Shown in pieces: positions 10,461-21,755 of a stretch of DNA of 64,000 bases. Origin of the DNA: Papaver somniferum (Eukaryota; Streptophyta; Magnoliopsida; Ranunculales; Papaveraceae); assembly GCF_003573695.1 (NCBI RefSeq), contig NC_039359.1, positions 156,418,210 through 156,482,209 of the forward strand, read 5' to 3'. The notes under the pieces were generated by a model. It was given only the letters and a program-made list of their open reading frames with translations, did not search any database and was not told the origin of the DNA. The position numbers were made by a program, and so were the translations under genes. Numbering within the stretch: the stretch's first letter is position 1; each line of letters starts with the position of its first letter.

Positions 10461-11134
10461 TGTTGGGGTATATATATTTAAAAACATAATTTTGTAATAT
10501 TATACCAAACTTAGAGAGATAGTGTGGTGATATTATTTTGGGCTCCCACACTATAGACTTGGGTTCAAGTCTCACCCCATGCATTCGACTAGGTATATTT
10601 ATATATCTATATGTCTATATGTATTTAATAAAATCCGGGAGATCGGGGCCTTGGGAGGTCTGCTGATCCAGAAACTTATTTTTTGCTTTTTTAACTCTTG
10701 ATTTCCAAAACAGTTTTTCAACTTAATATTCCCTAATTAATTCCATTAATTTTTGGTAATTGTAATGTTGCCGTTTCATGACTGTTGTGGAGGATTTTCA
10801 GTGGACACTTATTACGAAATTTATTTTCATTAAAACCGTATTGATTCCTTTTGAGTTATAAAAAGAAAAGTTTCTGGAGAAGATGAATACACTGTTTTTC
10901 ATCTATTTTGAGTTCTGAGCAAGTGCGGTAAAAAAGTGATAGTTGGTTCGATTTCTCAAGGTACAGAGATATCGAACAAGACAATATCAGCTGTTTTATC
11001 CTATAGGGTTTTTGACAAGTTTTGACTGCTAGCACAATCAAGAGGCAGAGTCGTGAAACACCTTAAAGATAGCGACCTAATCCACGACTCAGCTGTTTGA
11101 GATTCGTTTTGATTTTTTTGCATTGTTTCCAACA
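10461..11134 (+). repeat. Copia-array LTR, copy 2
   Basis: The only uninterrupted copy besides copy 4, 674 bp, TGTTGGGGTATA...TTTCCAACA. It is preceded by a polypurine tract and followed at once by RT codons rather than a primer site. Its first 130 bp hold the AGTGTGG/CCCACACT hairpin arms and the GGTTCAAGTCTCAC word that is hit by insertions in copies 1 and 3. Confidence 0.88.
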
Positions 11135-12127
11135 CAACCACGTATATGATTTGTGTGATTGTTTGCTTGTATGTAGATGATTTGCTGATATTTGGTTCCA
11201 ATTTATCTGTTGTCAATGAAACTAAAAGCATACTTAGTTCGAATTTTGACATGAAAGATTTGGGTGAAGCTAGTGTAATCTTGGGAATCAAAATAACTAG
11301 AACTAATAGTGGTATTTGTTTAGATCAATCTCACTACATAGAAAAAAATCTGAGAAAGTATGAATATTTTGATTGTAAACCTCTTTTTACTCCGTTTGAT
11401 CCTAATGTGAAATTTTTTAAGAATACTGGAGAAAGTATTAGACAATCTGAATATGCTAGCATAATTGGCAGTCTACGTTATGCAACTGATTGTACTAGAC
11501 CTGATATTGCATATATGCAGTGGGATTTCTGTGCAGGTTTACCAGTAATCCTAGTATGGAACATTGGGATGCTATTGAGAGGGTTATGAGGTATCTGAAA
11601 AGAACCACAAATCCAGGGTTACACTATCAAAGGTATCCCACAGTCCTTGAAGGATATAGAGATGTTAATTGGAACACTCTCTCAGATGATTCCAAGGAAA
11701 CCAGTGGATATGTTTTTACTATTGCTGGGGGTCCTGTATCTTGGAGGTTAAAGAAACAGACAATTATTTCCCAATCTACGATGGAGGCTGAATTGATGGC
11801 ACTAGCAGCAGCTAGTGAAGAGGCAGGATGGATGAAAATTCTGTTGTCAGACATTCCAGTATGGGAAAAACCGATACCAACCACTTTTTGATCCACTACG
11901 ATAGTACCGCGGCTATCAGAGTAGTAGAGAATTTTTATAATAAAAATAAGAATCGACATATACGTCGAAAGTACGACACAGTTAGAGAATTTCTCACAAC
12001 TAGTGTTGTTAGAGTAGATCATGTAAAATCTGAAGGACACTTAGCGGATCCTTTGACGAAAGGACTAGCAAGAGAAAAGGTATGGAATACCTCTAAAAGC
12101 ATGGGACTTTTGCCCGTTAGAAGTTGA
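11135..12127 (+). pseudogene. Copia RT C-terminus and RNase H, array unit 2
   Basis: The unit encodes YMICVIVCLYVDDLLIFGSN, the RT thumb and connection (CTRPDIAY), then a Ty1-type RNase H (DVNWNTLSDDSKETSGYVF, TMEAELMALAAASEEAGW, YDSTAAIRVVENF) and a C-terminal HLADPLTKGLAREKVW. Compared with unit 3, a two-base insertion near 11513 and an extra base near 11887 break the frame twice. It starts without gag, protease or integrase, directly after the LTR, and ends at TGA 12125-12127. The family reaction is reverse transcription; this copy is inactive. Confidence 0.9.
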
Positions 12128-12615
12128 GTCATTTTTCATGGATACCCAACCTAGAAATAGGTTCAAAGGGACTAGACGAAGTTATAAATGATATGATAGA
12201 GTCATGCATTCCCATAGCATCATATCCTGAAGTGGGAAACAGATTGAGTGTTTTAACTCTTAATGGTGTCTATAGCTCTTAAGTTAGAATGGGATACACA
12301 TGAATATTATTGATAGTCACACCTATACGAATGTGAAGGTGTGGCCACCTTTTATGGGAAATTGGGCATTTCTCTAGATTATTTGTTTAAAAAACGGTTA
12401 AGCAGATGTCCTTAATGTGCAAACTTAAGGACTTTACTGTCGATATTGTTGTGTGTGTTAAATAATTTAGTATTAGTGAATTCAAGACGCGAGTCACTCT
12501 AGTCACATGGTACTTAGAGAATTTAACACTATGCATAGGTTCAAGTCGAAATGCACCTTTGCAGATGCACAACTATACAACACTTGCTCAATGTTTTGAA
12601 ATATAAGTGAGGGAT
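12128..12615 (+). repeat. Copia-array 3' untranslated region with polypurine tract
   Basis: Non-coding segment between the RNase H stop and the next LTR, matching 21800-22287 base for base over long runs. It ends in AAGTGAGGGAT, one change from the tract of the earlier unit. Confidence 0.8.
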
Positions 12616-12726
12616 TGTTGGGGTATATATATTTAAAAAAATAATTTTGTAATATTATACCAAACTTAGAGAGATAGTGTGGTGGTATTATTTTGGGCTC
12701 CCACACTATAGACTTGGGTTCAAGTC
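12616..12726 (+). repeat. Copia-array LTR, copy 3, left part
   Basis: First 111 bp of the third LTR, ending in GGGTTCAAGTC. Its last five bases, AAGTC (12722-12726), are the left target duplication of the element inserted here. The LTR resumes at 20245. Confidence 0.88.
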
Positions 12727-15417
12727 TGATGAGTGCTAAAAAGTGCATATTTTTATATATTTTTCTTGGCATTTAACTCATCTTTTGTGCATTAATTCTA
12801 CATTTTATCCCATATTCTGTATTTTCATTGTTTTCAAGGATAAATATTTTTATTACTTAATCTTGCATTTTTAGGTAATAAATGAAGTTCGGATGAGTCG
12901 CGGAGCGAAAAGAGCAGAAAAGTAGTGAAAAGCCGGGAAGAATTACGCAAGGAAGCCGCAAAGAATGGAGCACACGTCCAAAAAGCTAGGAATGGGCTCA
13001 AGAAGGAAGAATTGTTCTTAAAGAAGATATGGGCTTGGCATACCCAAGGCCCAAAACCCTTACCCAAACCCATTTTCTATATCCATAACCGCCTCCATTC
13101 TCAGCCGTTAGATGGGACTACATCGAAATCCTACGGTCGCTCCTTCGTAGAGCATTAAAATCTGAAGTCTCTGCAAAACACCACAGAGCTTAAATTCCAA
13201 GCCTTCAGATTAGATTGTAGTTGAATCCAACGATCGCTTCTATGCCTGTGCATCAAAATTAGATACTCCCGATCTACACTACAGTACCTAACTCCACCAA
13301 GTGCCGTCCGTTTCGTTGTATCCCTTCATCCGACGGTCGCTCATCGCTTGCCTCCGAATCGCCGTCAGATTTACCTACCATCTTCTCATCCTACGACGCA
13401 GATCGCATAACATCTTCCCTCGCTGAAACCGCTCAACACCATAACATCCGAGCCATATACCCCTAGACAAACGCCCCCTAACCCTAACTCTATCGACTTC
13501 TTCTTTCTTCTCCATCTCTTCTTCCTTCCCCCGTCTGCAGAACCCGTACCACCACCTTCTCCCTCATCACCACTACCCACTCCACTGCCACCGCCACCAA
13601 CTCCTCTACCACCACCACACCTCCACCATCATCACCCCTACCTTCCTACAACTATTACCCATCTTTATAGCCCCCTAATTCGTCAATTTCTCCCCTGCCG
13701 AAATCCTAGGTGAGTGGTTGACGAATTAGTGAAGCTAGAAAAGCAATTGAAGGCATGGGAATGGAGCTGGTGAACGAGGAGAGGAATGGGTTGAAGAGGG
13801 AAGCGTCAAATCGCAGGTTTGGTAAGAAAAATCCCTAACCCTAATTTTTCTGTCCATTTAGGGTTTGTTTGAGAAAACCCTAATTACTGCTAGGGAGAGC
13901 ATGAAGAAGAACAATGGAAACATGGGTATGATTAAATTAGTCGAATTAGGTGAGAAACCCTAATTTTGTCACTATTCAATTTGGGGATTTGGGGGAATTT
14001 TTCTGTAAACCCTAATTTGGGTGTCTGGGTATAAAAAGGGGACTGTGGTGTGATGTAAAGGCTTATCTCTGGACTAGCCAGTGTATCCCCATGAGGGCTG
14101 GACTAGCCGGTTCCTCTTGGGTAGATTTTTCTTCCCTGTTTTGTATTTGTAGATTTAATTTTAATTTTCAATTTTAATTCCAAATTCAGTTTTAGTTTAT
14201 CTTGTTTCAATTCAGTTTGTTTTATGTTTTAATTCACATTTCATTCTAGTTCACATGTTAGTTTGTAGTTCTCTGTTTAGTAAATGTTTTGTTTTTGTTG
14301 CTGTTATGTGAGCTCACATGTGTATGTGTACAGCTAGGCTGAGATGATGCCTTAAGTCACTGTTAGTGGTGGAATGCTAGGTTATAATTCATGTAAATTG
14401 AGTTGATTGAGTAATGGAGGAATTTAGTGCTCAACTGTGCTTGTGATTGATTGTGCTGTCAAAAGACAGTCAATGCTAGGAGTAAACAGTTGAGCAAGCT
14501 TCTTCTCCTTCCATTCCATTTATGTATGCCCTGGAACATAGGCAGGCTTGAACCTTCACCTAGCTCCATTAGGGACAGGGATTTAACATAGAATTACACC
14601 ATCTGGCTAGGTCACAAGGTGGATTCATAACCTAGTTGTGTTGTTTCTCTGTTTTGTATCTGTAATTTTGCTCCCCTGCCCCTGCCCTTGGCTTAGGCCT
14701 TGGTTCCATTGTTCTCTGCTTGTAGTTTCATTGTTCTGTCACCTTCTCATAATACTTTTGTGCTGTTTGCTTTTGCCATTGTAAATTTTCATCCTTTTGC
14801 CCTGTGTTGCTTCCATGTATATACCATTGTCACTTTTTCTTTGCACCTGTCATTGTAAATGCCATCCTTGGCCCTGTGTGATTTAGTGCCCTGTCTGCCT
14901 AGAGCCTGCTTTATCTTGTCTGCCTGCACAGCTCCTGCTCTCCCTTTCCCTGCTGAGCACCTTCCCTTTGCACTGCTGCTGCTACTACTTGTTGTTGCTG
15001 TTGCTGCTGCTGTGCACTGCTTCTGCTGCTGCTGTGCACTGCTTCTGCTGCTGCTGTGCACTGCTTCTGCTACTGCTGAAGCCCAGATTCATTACAAAAG
15101 CCCACTGTGGACTTAATCAAAGCCCAGGTGAAAAGCTAAAGCCCAATTCACAGTCACTGTTAGTCCAAGGCCCAGTGCAATTCAAAAGACCAAAAGCCCA
15201 TAAGTTCACAGTCAATCCAAACCCACTAAGCCCAAAGCACAATTAGAAGCCCAATAGCAATTTAGAGACCAAATAGCTAGAAACTCCCAAACACACCCAG
15301 TCTCTGTGGATCGACCCGTACTTGCACGAGCTACAACTGACGACCGTGCACTTGCGGTATTACTGTACGCCCGCGTTTCATTTCGCTTCAATTTTATACG
15401 CTTTCCCGGGCCCACCA
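12727..15417 (+). repeat. 5' LTR of the LARD-like element
   Basis: Starts TGATGAGTGCTAAAAAG and ends GGGCCCACCA. It holds TATAAAAAGG at about 14030, several AAACCCTAA-type words just upstream, a CTG-rich block at 14968-15076 with three copies of a 22-bp unit, and a part rich in AAGCCCA words at 15085-15260. ORFs of 60-90 codons here are uneven, differ from LTR to LTR and match no family. Confidence 0.93.
14030..14039 (+). promoter_or_regulatory. TATA box of the LARD 5' LTR
   Basis: TATAAAAAGG lies about 1.3 kb into the LTR. The 350 bases before it contain AACCCTAA words at about 13838, 13875, 13955 and 14006. The same motif occurs at 18881 in the other LTR. This is the likely U3/R border and start of the element RNA. 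Confidence 0.6.
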
Positions 15418-15423
15418 AGTTTT

Positions 15424-15440
15424 TGGCGCCGCTGCCGGGG
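15424..15440 (+). promoter_or_regulatory. Primer binding site, tRNA-Asp type
   Basis: TGGCGCCGCTGCCGGGG differs by one base from the complement of the plant tRNA-Asp 3' end as I know it. It lies six bases after the CA end of the LTR, a spacing seen in Athila/Tat relatives. It marks where minus-strand DNA synthesis would start. Confidence 0.85.
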
Positions 15441-16881
15441 ATTGGTGCTGTGTTTTTCTTGTAGTTTTATTAGCTATTTTTGCATTTCACTGCATAGCAT
15501 TTGCATCTGCATCTGCTTCACTTCATTTGCTGTTGGACCTGCTGTTCTGAACCAGTTTTTCCTCTGCTGGGACGCCACCAAGGAAAAGAACCAAAGCCCA
15601 ACTGGGTTTTTGCAACAATATCAGAGCAGCTGGGCTGTGTTTAAAAGGTAACCCATTTAAGAGAACCCGAATTGTGGGCTTCCAATTTTTAATTGTGGGC
15701 TTGTAATATTAAAGCCAATTTTTGGTTTTTTTTTATTTTCTGTTGGGTTTGTAATTAATTTTTGTGGGCTTGTTTGTTTAATTTGTGGGCTTGTTTAAAT
15801 TCTTTCATTGGACTTGTATTTTGGACTCTGGGTTTAAACCCAGCTGAGCTTGTAACCGATTGTGGGCTTGTTTCCACTCAAGAGTGGACCTCGAAACCAA
15901 AGTTTTAAAACAAACGTCGGGCCTTAACCAACTGGGCCAAATTAAAACTTAGTGTTTCGTGGGCCGCAGCCTTCCTCCCATTCCATTAGAGGACCAACAG
16001 TGGGCTTGCTCCCATTCAAAAACCAAATTTTATTTTCTTTTTTTAAAAAAAAAAAAAAAAAAAAAGTTTCCAAATGTCTCCCGCCAAAACCAAATTTTTC
16101 CCAACAAAACCAAATTTTTCCCAAAAAGTCCAATCCCATTAAAAACCAAATTTTCTTGTAGATAATGTGTTAGTTAAATTTCCTTTTGTATATATTTTGT
16201 GCTCATCCATTGGACTCCGAATATGTTGAAGTTTTGCCTTGAATAACGGAGTTCTAATATTGCTTTCGCCGAAATCGGGTATTCTCTTTCCTTTTTCTCT
16301 ACTCAACATGATCCTCTTCATATATTGTTTTATAATTCTTTCCATATTTTGAAACATTGAGGACAATGTTTAGTTTAGGTTTGGGGGTATAGAGTAGATA
16401 CCACGATAATATGTCATAATTGAAAACAAAACTCCATCTTTTTGAAAAAATTGAAAAATTCCAAAAAAATTGAAAAATCAAAATAAAAAATTAAAAAAAT
16501 CATAAAAATGGAGCTCATTTACCTTAAAATGTTGACTCTTGTGCAAATATGTAATTTTTAGGAGTCTTAGTCTAGATATTTAGGCACCCTGATTCTAGCA
16601 CAATTCACATAGTGATAAGAAATTTGCACGCGCACGATCTACCAATACATGTATAGCCTCGATCTTCAAGGTGTTTGATAGGAAGTTACGATTGCCAATC
16701 ACTTTAGAATACTGAACGAAACTTGACTAGCTTGTTCTTTGGTTGGTTGGGATAGAAGGTGGAGGTTACATTAAGAAAGACAACCATCGAATTTAACTGG
16801 GTGCATCAAAAAGGGCTACCTCTTGCTAAGAGTCATGTAATTTTTTGTTTCCTTTTGTATTTGTATCAACTGTTTCCTTAT

Positions 16882-16882
<1 letters not shown>

Positions 16883-16955
<73 letters not shown>
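16883..16955 (+). repeat. Run of 73 A bases
   Basis: An uninterrupted A homopolymer preceded by TTTGTATCAACTGTTTCC and followed by TCAAGTATTTATCAATTCC, so the flanks resemble each other loosely. It may be the tail of a retroposed sequence inside the LARD, or an expanded slippage run. Its true length in the genome is uncertain because assemblers handle such runs badly. Confidence 0.85.
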
Positions 16956-16958
<3 letters not shown>

Positions 16959-17562
16959 AGTATTTATCAATTCCATTCTCTCTTGTTCCAAAAATAAAAG
17001 AGAGTAGTCAATGTAAATAAGAGTCATGTAAAGAGTCATCTTTTGTGTTTTATTGTAATAAGAAAGGAGGGTGTATGTCATTGATGTACAACGCGAGTAA
17101 TTGTGAAATACCTCCAACTCATTCACAATTCTCGTAAAGTCCGGACAGCTAGCTAGATTTCGACCTTGGTTCTTAGCCTGAGAAACTATCTCTTGGTGAT
17201 TAGTAGTCATAACTTCAGATCTTTCTTTACACATGTGTAGATACACTTTACACTCTTATCACATGTCTTTTTTTGTTATCAGTGCTAGGATTGTGCCTTT
17301 GATAGCTAGATTGACATCTCCATTTTGCTGTGAGCTTAAACTTTCTTGCACATGTCACATTTGATGGAATCTGAGCTTATATTTTGACCTAGAACTTTGT
17401 AGGTACGTTCTAAGCAAACCTTCACGAGACTTCACTCGTCCACTAGGGACACTTAGTGGTTTAAAAGGCTTAGTGCATATGCTAAATGCATTCGAGAGAC
17501 CAGCGACAGTGGTATAGTTAGGATTTCCTTAGTTTTGTTTTACTTGAGGACAAGTAAAATTC

Positions 17563-17577
17563 AGGTTTGGGGGTATT
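17563..17577 (+). promoter_or_regulatory. Terminal polypurine tract of the LARD-like element
   Basis: AGGTTTGGGGGTATT directly precedes the TGGTGAGTGC start of the second LTR, the expected place for priming of plus-strand DNA. Confidence 0.8.
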
Positions 17578-20239
17578 TGGTGAGTGCTAAAAAGTGCATA
17601 TTTTTATATATTTTTCTTGGCATTTAACTCATCTTTTGTGCATTAATTCTACATTTTATCCCATATTCTGTATTTTCATTGTTTTCAAGAATAAATATTT
17701 TTCTTACTTAATCTTGCATTTTTAGGTAATAAATGAAGTTCGGATGAGTCGCGGAGCGAAAAGAGCAGAAAAGTAGTGAAAAGCCGGGAAGAATTACGCA
17801 AGGAAGCCGCAAAGAATGGAGCACACGTCCAAAAAGCTAGGAATGGGCTCAAGAAGGAAGAATTGTTCTTAAAGAAGATATGGGCTTGGCATACCCAAGG
17901 CCCAAAACCCTTACCCAAACCCATTTTCTATATCCATAACCGCCTCCATTCTCAGCCGTTAGATGGGACTACATCGAAATCCTACGGTCGCTCCTTCGTA
18001 GAGCATTAAAATCTGAAGTCTCTGCAAAACACCACAGAGCTTAAATTCCAAGCCTTCATATTAGATTGTAGTTGAATCCAACGATCGCTTCTATGCCTGT
18101 GCATCAAAATTAGATACTCCCGATCTACACTACAGTACCTAACTCCACCAAGTGCCGTCCGTTTCGTTGTATCCCTTCATCCGACGGTCGCTCATCGCTT
18201 GCCTCCGAATCGCCGTCAGATTTACCTACCATCTTCTCATCCTACGACGCAGATCGCATAACATCTTCCCTCGCTGAAACCGCTCAACACCATAACATCC
18301 GAGCCATATACCCCTAGCCAAACGCCCCCTAACCCTAACTCTATCGACTTCTTCTTTCTTCTCCATCTCTTCTTCCTTCCCCCGTCTGCAGAACCCGTAC
18401 CACCACCTTCTCCCTTATCACCACTACCCACTCCACTGCCAACGCCACCAACTCCTCTACCACCACCACACCTCCACCATCATCACCCCTACCTTCCTAC
18501 AGCTATTACCCATCTTTATAGCCCCCTAATTCGTCAATTTCTCCCCTGCCGAAACCCTAGGTGAGTGGTTGACGAATTAGTGAAGCTAGAAAAGTAATTG
18601 AAGGCATGGGAATGGAGCTGGTGAACGAGGAGAGGAATGGGTTGAAGAGGGAAGCGTCAAATCGCAGGTTTGGTAAGAAAAATCCCTAACCCTAATTTTT
18701 TTGTCCATTTAGGGTTTGTTTGAGAAAACCCTAATTACTGCTAGGGAGAGCATGAGGAAGAACAGTGGCAACATGGGTATGATTAAATTAGTCGAATTAG
18801 GTGAGAAACCCTAATTTTGTCACTATTCAATTTGGGGATTTGGGGGAATTTTTCTGTAAACCCTAATTTGGGTGTCTGGGTATAAAAAGGGGACTGTGGT
18901 GTGATGTAAAGGCTTATCTCTGGACTAGCCAGTGTATCCCCATGAGGGCTGGACTAGCCAGTTCCTCTTGGGTAGATTTTTCTTCCCTGTTTTGTATTTG
19001 TAGATTTAATTTTCAATTTTAATTCCAAATTCAGTTTTAGTTTATCTTGTTTCAATTCAGTTTGTTTTATGTTTTAATTCACATTTCATTCTAGTTCACA
19101 TGTTAGTTTGTAGTTCTCTGTTTAGTAAATGTTTTGTTTTTGTTGCTGTTATGTGAGCTCACATGTGTATGTGTATAGCTAGGCTGAGATGATGCCTTAA
19201 GTCACTGTTAGTGGTGGAATGCTAGGTTATAATTCATGTAAATTGAGTTGATTGAGTAATGGAGGAATTTAGTGCTCAACTGTGCTTGTGATTGATTGTG
19301 CTGTCAAAAGACAGTCAATGCTAGGAGTAAACAGTTGAGCAAGCTTCTTCTCCTTCCATTCCATTTATGTATGCCCTGGAACATAGGCAGGCTTGAACCT
19401 TCACCTAGCTCCACTAGGGACAGGGATTTAACATAGAATTACACCATCTGGCTAGGTCACAAGGTGGATTCATAACCTAGTTGTGTTGTTTCTCTGTTTT
19501 GTATCTGTAATTTTGCTCCCCTGCCCCTGCCCTTGGCTTAGGCCTTGGTTCCATTGTTCTCTGCTTGTAGTTTCATTGTTCTGTCACCTTCTCATAATAC
19601 TTTTGTGCTGTTTGCTTTTGCCATTGTAAATTTTCATCCTTTTGCCCTGTGTTGCTTCCATGTATATACCATTGTCACTTTTTCTTTGCACCTGTCATTG
19701 TAAATGCCATCCTTGGCCCTGTGTGATTTAGTGCCCTGTCTGCCTAGAGCCTGCTTTACCTTGTCTACCTGCACAGCTCCTGCTCTCCCTTTCCCTGCTG
19801 AGCACCTGCCCTTTGCACTGCTGCTGCTACTACTTGCTGTTGCTGTTGCTGCTGCTGTGCACTGCTTCTGCTGCTGCTGTGCACTGCTTCTGCTACTGCT
19901 GAAGCCCAGATTCATTACAAAAGCCCACTGTGGACTTAATCAAAGCCCAGGTGAAAAGCTAAAGCCCAATTCACAGTCACTGTTAGTCCAAGGCCCAGTG
20001 CAATTAAAAGACCAAAAGCCCATAAGTTCACAGTCAATCCAAACCCACTAAGCCCAAAACACAATTAGAAGCCCAATAGCAATTTAGAGCCCAAATAGCT
20101 AGAAACTCCCAAACACACCCAGCCTCTGTGGATCGACCCGTACTTGCACGAGCTACAACTGACGACCGTGCACTTGCGGTATTACTGTAGGCCCGCGTTT
20201 CATTTCGCTTCAATTTTATACGCTTTCCCGGGCCCACCA
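17578..20239 (+). repeat. 3' LTR of the LARD-like element
   Basis: Matches the 5' LTR along its whole length. I count roughly 25-30 substitutions by eye in about 2.66 kb. It starts TGGTGAGTGC (one change from TGATGAGTGC) and ends CCCACCA, followed by the AAGTC duplication. The 22-bp CTG-rich unit occurs twice here and three times in the 5' LTR, the largest length difference between the two. TATAAAAAGG is at 18881-18890. Confidence 0.93.
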
Positions 20240-20244
20240 AAGTC

Positions 20245-20808
20245 TCACACCATGCATTTGACTAGGTATATTTATATATCTATATGTATTTAATAAAATC
20301 CGGGAAATCGTGGCCTTGGGGGTCTTGGGAGGTCTGCTGATCCAGAAGCTTATTTTTTGCTTTTTTAACTCTTGATTTCCAAAACGGTTTTTCAACTTAA
20401 TATTCCCTAATTAATTCCATTAATTTGTGGTAATTGTAATGCTGTCGTTTTATGACTGTTGTGGAGGATTTTCAGTGGGCACTTATTCCGAAATTTATTT
20501 TCATTAAAACCGTATTGATTCCTTTTGAGTTATAAAAAGAAAAGTTTTTGGAGAAGATGAATACACTGTTTTTCATCTATTTTGAGTTCTGAGCAAGTGC
20601 AGTAAAAGAGTGATAGTTGGTTCGATTTCTCAAGGTTCAGAGATATCGAACAAGACTATATCAGTTGTTTTATCCCATAGGGTTTTCGACAAGTTTTGAC
20701 TGCTAGCACAATCAAGAGGCAGAGTCGCGAAATACCTTAAAGATAGCGACCTAGTCCACGACTCAGCTGTTTGAGATTCGTTTTGATTTTTGTGAATTGT
20801 TTCCAACA
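20245..20808 (+). repeat. Copia-array LTR, copy 3, right part
   Basis: Resumes the LTR after the LARD with TCACACCATGCATTTGAC and ends CCAACA. The left 111 bp and these 564 bp give 675 bp, the same length as copy 4. Confidence 0.88.
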
Positions 20809-21755
20809 CAACCACGTATATGATTTGCGTGATTGTTTGCTTGTATGTAGATGATTTGCTGATATTTGGTTCCAATTTATTTGTTGTCAACGAAACTAAA
20901 ATCATACTTAGTTCGAATTTTAACATGAAAGATTTGAGTGAAGCCAGTGTAATCTTGGGAATCAAAATAACTAGAACTAATAGTGGTATTTGTTTAGATC
21001 AATTTCACTACATTGAAGAAATTCTGAGGAAGTATGAATATTTTGATTGTAAACCTGTTTGTACTCCGTTTGATCCTAATGTGAAATTGTTTAAGAATAC
21101 TGGAGAAAGTGTTAGAAAATCTGAATATGCTAGTATAATTGGCAGTCTACGTTATGCAACTGATTGTACTAGACCAGACATTGCATATGCAGTGGGATTT
21201 TTGTGCAGGTTTACCAGTAATCCTAGTATGGAACACTGGGATGCTATTGAGAGGGTTATGAGGTATCTGAAAAGAACCATAAACCTAGGGTTACACTATC
21301 AAAGGTATCCCGCAGTCCTTGAAGGATTTAGAGATGCTAATTGGAACACTCTCTCAGATGATTCCAACGCAACCAGTGGATATTTTTTTACTTTTGCTGG
21401 GGGCCCTGTATCTTGGAGATCAAAGAAACAGACAATTATATCACAATCTAAGACGGGGGATGAATTGATGGCACTAGCAGCATCTAGTGAAGAGGTAGGA
21501 TGGATTGAAATTCTGCTGTCAGACATTCCAGTATGGGAAAAACCGATACCAGCCACTTTGATCAACTGTGATAGTACCGCGGCTATCGGAGTAGTAGAGA
21601 ATTGTTATTATAACAATAAGAATCGACAGGTACGTCGAAAGCACGACACAGTTAGAGAATTTCTCACAGCTGGTGTTGTTAGAGTAGATCATGTAAGATC
21701 TGAAGGAAACTTAGCCGATCCTTTGATGAAAGGACTAGCAAGAGAAAAGGTATGA
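20809..21755 (+). pseudogene. Copia RT C-terminus and RNase H, array unit 3 (longest open copy)
   Basis: A single open frame of about 310 codons: YMICVIVCLYVDDLLIFG (catalytic YVDD), the RT connection (CTRPDIAYAVGFLCRF, DAIERVMRYLKRT), then RNase H with DANWNTLSDDSNATSGYF, DELMALAASSEEVGW and INCDSTAAIGVVENC. It ends at TGA 21753-21755 where unit 2 has TGG, so the last residues are lost. It has no gag, protease or integrase and begins immediately after the LTR. The frame is better kept than in the other units, but no start codon context or partner domains suggest a working enzyme. Confidence 0.88.

Larger units (their letters stand above)
15418..17577 (+). other. Internal region of the LARD-like element
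   Basis: 2160 bp between the LTRs with no gag, protease, integrase or RT. It holds the primer site, a poly(A) run near 16046-16065, a polypurine-tract-like copy at 16359-16390, a run of 73 A at 16883-16955 and the terminal tract. The Lys-rich frame across the A run is an artefact of the homopolymer. Confidence 0.85.
12727..20239 (+). mobile_element. Complete non-autonomous LTR retrotransposon (LARD-like) with 2.7-kb LTRs and no gag-pol
   Basis: Two LTRs of 2691 and 2662 bp, about 99 percent alike by eye, flank a 2160-bp internal region with no retroviral protein. Borders are clear: AAGTC target duplications at 12722-12726 and 20240-20244, LTR ends TG...CCCACCA, a primer site TGGCGCCGCTGCCGGGG (tRNA-Asp type) six bases after the first LTR, and a G-rich polypurine tract before the second. 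The tRNA-Asp primer type and long LTRs resemble Athila/Tat relatives, and LTRs plus non-coding insides are the hallmark of LARDs. It must borrow enzymes from another element. The high LTR identity means a recent insertion. Confidence 0.93.

Noticed and set aside
10555..10580. tRNA gene suggested by GGTTCAAGTCTCAC in the copia LTR
   Set aside because: Only a B-box-like word is present. No acceptor stem, D arm or anticodon arm can be formed at the right spacing.
12925..13158. 77-codon open frame in the LARD 5' LTR, repeated at 17776-18009
   Set aside because: It is identical in both LTRs only because the LTRs are recent copies. It has no known domain and no frame-preserving pattern of changes, and LTR position explains it.
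14859..15246. Leu- and Ala-rich frames in the LTR
   Set aside because: They are translations of the CTG-rich repeat block; the repeat number differs by a non-multiple of three between the LTRs, so no frame is conserved.
16759..17007. Poly-Lys protein
   Set aside because: It is the translation of a 73-base A run.
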